Positions 56,661 to 64,000 of a stretch of DNA of 64,000 bases are shown piece after piece (position 1 is the first letter of the stretch; each line of letters begins with the position of its first letter). This DNA is from Ianthella basta (taxonomy: Eukaryota > Porifera > Demospongiae > Verongiida > Ianthellidae). The notes beneath the pieces were generated by a model, which saw only the letters and a program-made list of their open reading frames with translations, did not search any database and was not told the origin of the DNA. Location: contig OZ025881.1 in NCBI GenBank assembly GCA_964019415.1, positions 4,931,121-4,995,120 on the forward strand. The letters run 5' to 3'. Both the position numbers and the translations under genes were made by a program.

Positions 56661-56860
56661 GTAGGCGAATACGTAGTTTGTGGGCAATACGTAGCAGATT
56701 ATTCAACAACTGAATGCAGGACGTTTCGGCCTGAAGGCCTTCGTCAGCTGCGTACAAAACTGAACCTGCATTACAAAACCTGAACCTGCGTACAAAACGT
56801 CCTGCATTCAGTTGTTGAATAATCTGCTACGTATTGCCCACAAACTACGTATTCACCTAC
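56661..56860. repeat. 66-bp inverted repeat with hammerhead-like spacer
   Basis: The left arm 56661-56726 and right arm 56795-56860 are reverse complements with one mismatch. The 68-bp spacer includes GGCCTGAAGGCCTTCGTCAG; read on the minus strand this gives CTGACGA, a GGCC/GGCC hairpin and GAAAC. Probably a Penelope-like terminal pair. Near-identity of the arms implies it is young. Confidence 0.75.
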
Positions 56861-57105
56861 ATTGAACAACGTAGCAATGAGCCTCTTCTTCTACAGGACA
56901 CATCATGGTCCAATGTAGCACTGCACACATCATGCACAATGGAAGATGCATGAGATAGGTACAGCTGAGTACCACGTAAAGAAAAACTGAGGTCAGCGTT
57001 AATAAAGGGCGTGACAGATTGCTTGATAGCATGTATAATATAGGCATTAATTAATAGAACCTAGCTGACCACATAGAGCTAATAATAGACAGTATACGAT
57101 AGTTC

Positions 57106-57713
57106 TTATAGGCCAGTGACAAAACAAGGGCTGCTCTCTCTCCAGCACTCTTTGCTGGAAAGTCCTCCCTTGATCATGATCCCTCCATGGCTTCCAGAAG
57201 TGGCTGCCTGAGATGGTCCCATGCAGAGCACTGCAAAAGCCAATGGCATACATCCTCCAACTCCCCCACTGTCACATTCCTTGCATACCCTCTCCTCTCT
57301 CTTCATCCCATGCCACCTTCCCATTTCGATCTGGAAAGTAGCTGTTCCACCCCTCAACTTCAACATCACCCTCCTTTCAGCCTTTGACTTCAACAATGCA
57401 CAACTTGACTCCACCTCACGCTCCCCTATCAACTTCATCATGGACAATTTTGCCTTTTTGTGCACTTCCTTCCTCCATTTTTCTCTTACATTTCTCCAAC
57501 CACACTCAGCAACATACATTTTCCTTCTACCTCTGACAGCTCCCTGACCACACCACCACTCATGTTCTGCCACCCAGATCGACCAATACACCTGCCAATG
57601 CTTCTCATCCACCTTCCCCTACCACACTCCACTGCCTGCAACATGACCTTCCTCAGCAGTCTGCCTTCATATATCTTACTTGTCAATACCTCATATATGA
57701 GGCAAGTGAGCAT
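57106..57713 (-). pseudogene. LINE 3'-end fragment, second copy
   Basis: The minus-strand frame has KLRGGTATFQIEMGRWHGMK, then REERVCKECDSG. It is homologous to 1182-1640 (GRW.G..R.ER.CK.C). The frame is open for 168 codons but lacks the catalytic part, so it is a truncated insertion. Confidence 0.65.
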
Positions 57714-57894
57714 GCACTGGGATACATAAAATTATTATCATTATGTATGCTTTCCAGAAAAACAAGAAGAAATGTAGTGACGGTGCTGTGTCTCATTGTA
57801 TTACAGCTACTGATATTAGCGAATTAACAAAGATAGTACAGTGTTCGGCATATATATGGTATGGATTCGAAATATTTGGCCGCCATTTTCGCCA

Positions 57895-58110
57895 TGCACC
57901 TCTTATACATCGCGCGCGCGATCCGGTGATATGAATAAAATTAGTTGTGCGGGTTTGGTGTGTTACTCGTTGTGGACATCACTGCTTAGTGAAAAATGGC
58001 GCCGTCGCGGTTGGTTAGTCCTGCGTCCTCGCTATCGGCTAGTCAGGCGCCGTCATACATGGTCGGCTACTCTGTCGCCGTTGCGACTGGCTAGTCTGTA
58101 GCTGTCTCGC
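57895..58110 (+). promoter_or_regulatory. CpG-rich patch, possible promoter or 5' exon
   Basis: CpG density is far above the surroundings (CGCGCGCGCG at 57911, GGCGCCGTCGCGG near 58000). A short frame from ATG at 57996 (MAPSRLVSPASSLSASQAPS then YMVGYSVAVATG) stops at 58094. It might be the first exon or leader of a gene to the right, or a GC-rich repeat. No downstream exon could be linked. Confidence 0.3.
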
Positions 58111-59077
58111 TAGCGATAATGCCTTGTAATTTATTCTTGTACGAAGATCTTCTTATCTAGCTTTAGCTAGATGCTTTGAAGTATTCTTTTGTGACTAGCC
58201 TTCAGGACATCAGAAGTAGTTACTTCAGTGCACAGGTGAGAGCTCACTGCAATGTGTTTGTGCCTCCTTAGGCAGTGGCATAATACACCTTACACCTATA
58301 CTCCTGTCAAACTGAAACACTGATTGCTATTGTGTACTAAGTACACTTTGAGCCTAATAATCAGAACCGCTGCATTCTGCATAGTTTCTGGGTGTGTCTA
58401 TCGACTCGATCACTGCAGAATACTTGTAAAGACTTTGTTTCGAACCTTCAGTATGATTAGGATATGGTACAATTGTTATTCTTGTACCTCTTTGACAGTG
58501 TTTAAGGGAAAGCACATAGCCATGACTGTAAAACACCCAACAATGATTGATAATATTATGTGATTGTAACACTCAGATGATTCCTTTATTGTTGCATGTT
58601 TGCTTGCCAAATAGCTCCCAGACAAGTTCAGTCACATAGAATGTGCTTCTTCCACATCTTCCAGTACTTCTATGTAAAATTACATACTATTTAGAAATGA
58701 TGCAATTGCGTAGTAGAAGTTTTCACACTTAGCTTTAGGTAGAGGTATACTTTGCTTCAGGTCTATCTACAATCATGTGAAAGTGCCCACTGCATATGTA
58801 TAGCAGACTCTGCATCACTGATGAGTGTTGATTAGTATGGCCCTGTCATTTCACTTCACCACATATAGTGGTATACATATAGCTATGATGCAGCTTAAGC
58901 TTTCATCTAGTGCATTGACTAAAGATCATGTTGTCTCATGATCAGGAGTATATCTCTAGTCTATAGCTTAACTTGGTGAATATGTGTGTAGCTCTACGCC
59001 TGCCCATTGATGTTTCATATTCATCTAATCATGGCCATTTGTCTGATGGACTTGTTGGGAAACTTGTGTTACAGTAT
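58111..59077. other. Non-coding sequence
   Basis: No domain-bearing frame, RNA or defined repeat seen. Confidence 0.4.
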
Positions 59078-59272
59078 TAGAAATGGACTGAACCCAGGCA
59101 AGATATTGAAAGTGTAAACATCCAGTAAAGTGTGTGTGTGGTTAGGTCTACAACACTAAGTGTCTATTGTAGGCTGGCTAATGAAGTTGTGTGTGTCATC
59201 AAATTACGAAGCCTTTCATACTGAAAGTGCTGGTGCCTACACTAAGTCTTGTAGGAGTGCATGTTAGCAGGC
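59078..59272 (+). repeat. Dispersed repeat, copy 1
   Basis: It matches 61141-61359 with indels: shared words include CAAGATATTGAAAGTGT, CGAAGCCTTT and ACTGAAAGTGCTGGTG, and both end near GTCTTG(T/C)AGGAGTGCA. Non-coding. Confidence 0.65.
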
Positions 59273-60295
59273 TTCCCCCATCCAATCAAAGTTCAGTGCT
59301 ATCAGCCTCAGTCCTAATTGTTAGCATACAAGGGCATTACCATACTACAGTGAATACTTGCTATGATATTGATCGATGATTGTTTTATTGCAATTCTCAA
59401 CCATAATATGGCTGCGTTCTTCAGTTCACTATATTTACTCATATTATAGGAGTCCACATCTGAGCAGGGAGGTGAGATATAACTGCATATCAGGGCTCTG
59501 TTGCTGTGATATAGGCAAGATGATATGTGATGCAAGTGCACAGATTGGATGGATGTATGTATGTATTCAGATGCTGATGTTATAGTATTAGAAATATGGT
59601 AACTAAATATCTTGTGTTGTGCACATGACCAATAGTACCTCAGTTGGAAGTGTAGCAGATAATGACCAGGAACTACTTGGATGCTTTAGATACTGCAGTC
59701 TTCATCAACTGCTAAGACTGCATGGAAAAAATGAGAAGCTGGTGTATGAATAAGATCAGTAAGGGGAATATTGATCAATGATAGGCTGGGTTTGGAGCTG
59801 GTTTCAGGTTGCAGGACTGCGTAAACCAGGACTTTCGGCCACGTAGGCCTTTATCAATGGTGGTGTAAAATTACACCAAGTACATTGAAATAGCAATCAA
59901 TCAGAGTAAATTTAAAGTCAAGTGTTAAATATTTTCAAGTCATTAGGTAGCTAAATAGTTCAAGTCTAATAGCCTTTCACTTTGGGGAAAGATAGAGACC
60001 ACAATTCAGATTCAATAGATGGGATGTTACCTGGATCTGTATTCTCCTATTCCAGTACCCATGGGCTGTCTTCAGTACTTCTGCCGATTCCCAACCAATA
60101 GTGATTGAATTTGTTGGCATGTTCCACTTTTCAAATTATATCCCCACCTCTAGATCTGCACACTGTGTATTTGTATTCTGTCATCTGTTTCTGCATTGCT
60201 CTCTTCATTTCACCAATGTACTTCTGGTCAGAGTCTTTGTATGCCACTTCATAGTCCACATCGTTGGTCTGTGGGTGTCTTCTCCTTTACCTGAA
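59273..60295. other. Non-coding sequence with degenerate hammerhead-like motif
   Basis: At 59832-59858 minus, a TTGATAAAGGCC...GGCCGAAAG stem resembles the motif at 56723 but with a changed first box. Nothing else recognised. Confidence 0.35.
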
Positions 60296-60470
60296 TACAG
60301 TGAAATCTGTCTAAGACAGCCACCTGTGGGCCAGTTCTAACTGACCTTTATAGAGAGGTGGCTGCTCTACAGAGGTATAATGCAATGTGTTAGTGCTATT
60401 CCAGGCAGGCTGGCTGTATTAGAGAGGTGGCTGCCTAACACAGTACCCATCGTAGACAGGTTCCACTGTA
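60296..60470 (+). mobile_element. MITE copy 2 (TACAGTG termini)
   Basis: TACAGTGAAATCTGTCTAAG at the left and the reverse complement of the right end, TACAGTGGAACCTGTCTACG, are inverted, with TA at both borders. A diverged inverted-orientation copy lies at 24203-24382. Ends resemble Tc1/mariner-type MITEs. Confidence 0.72.
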
Positions 60471-61140
60471 CAAGCATCACCCAAAGAGGTACACAGCCCT
60501 GCGCCATCCTCTCACCTCACACTGCACTGTACCATGCCTATGTTGCTTATTGAATGCATGGTTGTATATACCTGGTATCATTTTGACACTGTTAGAGGTA
60601 AAGGTAGTGGTGGTATTCATGATTTAGAGGCTTAAGTTTGTGTTGATTATTTCGCTGGTAACAAATTCTTGAGCAAGACACAACTGTTAATGAAGAATCA
60701 ACTGCAGGATATTTTGACCTCTTTGGTCAGTTGTCTTTGTCAACTGTGTTGGAACAATTAAGGCAGGAGTTTTGTTGTCCTCTCGCACCAAGTGAACCAG
60801 AGCATTATACCCCATATTATCTCTCTCTGTGTCCTAGGAATCACTCTCTGCAATGCTTTACTGTACGTTAGCATAAGCACATTCTTAGGAGCAACAAACA
60901 CTCTCATCTTTGTGTCACAGTCAGTACATGCGTTTAGGGTTTGGTCTGCACGAGTGCACACATTGCAAATAGTGACAACATTGTTATATGCCTACATCCC
61001 CAGTAGGGGTTAAACTGTGTTGAAGTATTGTATCCTATAGTGATTACATTAGCTTAATGGAGTTTGTGCTAATGAGTTAAGTGTACTGCAGCTACACAAT
61101 GCAGCTACAGGGTAGATGGAGACATATACGTATGTACATA
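60471..61140. other. Non-coding sequence
   Basis: 60885-61010 shares order and several words (TGCACACATTGCAA, GTAGGGGTTAAACTG versus GTAGGGTTTGAACTG) with 63100-63225, so a diverged dispersed repeat is likely. A tRNA B-box-like word (AGTTCAAACCC, minus strand near 63205) hints at a SINE. Confidence 0.35.
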
Positions 61141-61359
61141 TATTGAAAATGGACTCAAGCCCAACCAAGATATTGAAAGTGTCAACATCAGTTAATTGTA
61201 TAAGTGCATGACTGTGTGGCTAGGTCAGCAACACTCAGCCCATTGTGTGCTCTACAGTAGGTGGGTTAATGAAATTGTGCGTGCCATCTAATTGCGAAGC
61301 CTTTGATACTGAAAGTGCTGGTGACTAGACTAAGTCTTGCAGGAGTGCACGATAACAGG
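61141..61359 (+). repeat. Dispersed repeat, copy 2
   Basis: Relative of 59078-59272, same orientation, with a ~20-bp longer middle. Confidence 0.65.
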
Positions 61360-64000
61360 CAGAACTATGTCCTACAGATGCATTGCTGTAATTAGCCAGT
61401 GGTCTGTCCAGCCCACTGTCTTTTGGCGTGACATGTGTACTTGTTCAATGTGTTCACAGAAAGTGTTCTCATACTATTTGCTCAGAACTACACGTGGTAA
61501 GGAAAGGGGAGGGAAGGAAAAAATGGCATTGAACCCTTCCCTTCCCCCCTCATACCTTACCATGTGTAGTTCCTAATGTTGTCTTTCATTCGTGTCATCA
61601 TGGTACAAGATAGTCCATCTTAATCGATACTATTTGTTCCTTGCATGATGCCCTTAAAAGTAGTCTTTGACCTGAGGTGGAAAGAGCTTTACATATCATG
61701 ACATAACATAGGAAGCTTTAATAAATGACATCTGTACACTTGGGGAAGCCATGCTATGTATAGTGCATGCAACGCTTGTCTGTTTACAATGAGTTTTACC
61801 TGGCTGATTAGTCTTTGCAATCCTCCACCATCTACACAGTTGCATGTAATATATTCAAGAATCTAGGAGTCCACTTCTAGGTACACAAGAAGGAGAGACC
61901 TTGTATATGCTGCATGACACGCAATTTTCAAGGGAGATGTTATGGTTATTGCCAAGACATTACACATAATATTATGCAAGTGCTGAAAATGAATGAATGT
62001 ATGTAAGTATGTTGGCATACTAGAAACATGTATAGCAACGTTAACTGTCTTGTAATGGATGTACCCTGTATGCATGTCATTGGAATACTCTTATGCGGAG
62101 GGAACAGGGAGTGTGGTTAAGTTTGTGCATATCATTGAGTGATGATCAGGAATTGTACCTTAATGAAACATGTCATTGGACAGGATTAATTCACAGATAA
62201 ATTGTAGTCTTCTTGCCTCATAGCTATTAAAAATTCCACCCACGTGTATTTTTAACATAGCTATTTCAAAAATTTGAATTTCTGAATGACTGAATAATGA
62301 TATATGCTGCAATAGCCTTGTTTGCACTCAATTCACTATGTAATAATGCAAATGTCACAACACATTTAGCCAAGTGCCGCATAATCTCTCCCCACAAGGG
62401 GAAGGGGTCCTTGTGGGGAGGGGTCATGTGATGCCCAACTAATCTTGTTCCCCGGTGACTGCTCTGTCTCACACTGTATCCACTTTATGCTATTGGAGGG
62501 CTCCTCTTGCCTGCATGATATTTATGATGACCTGCTAATGAGGAATGGTTTCATATGCACTCATGACCGCCTGTATAGTATTGTAGCCATCATGTAGCAA
62601 TATTCCACTGTGTGATGATCTGTATGTGTTGGTTATTGATTGTATGGGATTCTATTTGTGACATTTTCTGCTGCAGAGCATTGGTTCACAACCGAGTCCA
62701 CCAGCATGGGCTTTTCTCTCCTGCATACATACTGTACGTATGTAGCTTTCCTAAATTGTGTTTCTCTAGCACATATGCCTTGAGTATCAGTTGTGATACA
62801 TGCATGTAATGGTATAATATAGGATGAGAGTACAAATTGGTGTTAATGCTCATGTATAGTAAGTTGGTACGTATGTACGTAATTAATGCTCTTGACCATT
62901 GATGAAGAGCCATTGATGGAACAAACTCATGTGAATTATGTAGCATACCTTAAACTATGCAGAAGTGTGTTGCCCTCTCACACTTAGCTATAGCCAGACT
63001 GTATGTCTTACACCATACCATCTCTCTATGTACTATGTCCAATGAAGCACTCACTATACTGCAGCTGTTCTGTAATATTTTATTATATTTAGTGTAAGTG
63101 CAGCATCTTGCTCACTGTCAATGGTCAATGCATGCATATGTGTGGCTGGTCTACACTGAGTACACACATTGCAACAAGTAACAGCATTATGTCTGTCCCA
63201 GGTAGGGTTTGAACTGATTGGTACGTAACTGCATGTGCAATTGTACCTCTGGCTGCAGATTACCTTTACTAATGAAGTTTGGTAAAGACTCATAATGAGA
63301 TAGTAGTACATGCAATTACTGTGTACAGCCTCATTATCAGTGGCTTGACTGGTTGTGAAGCCATTTTACCATAGATGGGCTGAGTCTGGCTAATAAACAT
63401 ATTCTCTGCAGTTGATGTCTAACAGCTGAAGAAGGCCTTCTGGGCCAAAACATTCTGAACGATGAATTACTTGTGCCATGTGAATTGCTCATTAACTCCA
63501 ACTTGAACATATTCTCTGCACTACTAAATTGCAGCAATTACTACTCAGAATTGTATTGTCAAATTTATGTTGGTGCACACTCCCTGTTAATGGTGATTGC
63601 CTCAATGGTTTGGGTCAGCCTCTACCTTTAGTCCAAACACGAGGTTATGCATTGTTTTCTATAGCTATTGGGTGTGCCTAAGGGTAGCAGCCAGAATTAT
63701 CCTATCCATTAATGTAGAACTAGCTTGTGTTGCATGCACATAAGGTGCTAGCATCTACCTTTTACTTTTATAGTTGTTGTGCTTTGGTTGGCACCATATT
63801 GATGAAACTGTGCCATGCTGCTATAATTTACCAGGTCAGTCAATCAGTCAATCTCCCTGAACATTTCCCAAACACGGGCCAGAGGTTGTAGCAGATTCAT
63901 GTCAGAATTTCTGGACTAATTATAGTCTTTATATATGGTCAGTTCACAAGTTTGATCTAACTGCAGTGTTGCAGACAATACAGTTCATTGTCTTGCAGAG
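61360..64000. other. Non-coding right edge
   Basis: A hammerhead-like CTGAAGAAGGCC...GGCCAAAAC motif lies at 63426-63451 (plus), with the GAAA box altered to CAAA. The segment 63100-63225 is the second copy of a diverged repeat. No gene could be supported. Confidence 0.4.

Noticed and set aside
57996-58094. Short frame ending YMVGYSVAVATG, which recalls an integrin FG-GAP strand
   Set aside because: Only 32 codons, stops at once, no downstream FG-GAP exon or calcium loop found. Probably chance.

Overview
The window looks like the nuclear genome of a basal marine invertebrate, most probably a sponge. It is AT-rich and intron-dense, with GT-AG introns from about 50 bp to 8.5 kb. It carries a very large scavenger-receptor cysteine-rich (SRCR) gene and many decayed retroelements and MITE-like repeats. 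The sponge call is an inference; cnidarians and echinoderms also carry large SRCR families. No tRNA, rRNA, CRISPR or bacterial operon structure was seen.

One gene dominates, on the + strand from before 5229 to the stop at 56300. I could connect 41 exons by splice sites and codon phase without breaking the frame, giving about 3,920 residues. The domain order is 21 SRCR domains (5229-32582, one per phase 1-1 exon), a short Cys linker, a fibronectin-III-like domain, an LDLR class A-like domain, three Ig domains, an EGF domain, a fourth Ig domain, a segment with a furin-like RKKR, a hormone-receptor-like (HRM) Cys domain, a GAIN region with a canonical HL|T GPS site, seven transmembrane helices and a Ser/Thr-rich cytoplasmic tail. 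This is an adhesion GPCR with a giant SRCR ectodomain. Its start codon and signal peptide are not seen and are presumably upstream of 5229 or outside the window.

Region by region: 1-1700 holds repeats and a LINE 3' fragment. 1836-4796 is a dead non-LTR retroelement. 5229-32582 is the SRCR exon array, with introns holding a Penelope-like inverted dimer, several MITEs and a LINE fragment. 32750-41274 is a large intron holding two head-to-tail antisense copies of the 1836-4796 retroelement family. 41275-43722 holds the FN3, LDLa and Ig exons. 43723-48057 is an intron with a second retroelement type. 48058-56300 holds the EGF, Ig, HRM, GAIN, GPS and 7TM exons, with a hAT remnant and foldback repeats in introns. 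56301-64000 is intergenic, with a 66-bp inverted repeat, a LINE 3' end, a CpG-rich patch and dispersed repeats; I could not define a second gene there.

By homology, the SRCR/Ig/EGF ectodomain should bind ligands or neighbouring cells, the GAIN-GPS module should self-cleave, and the 7TM part should signal through G proteins. The ligand and the biology are unknown.
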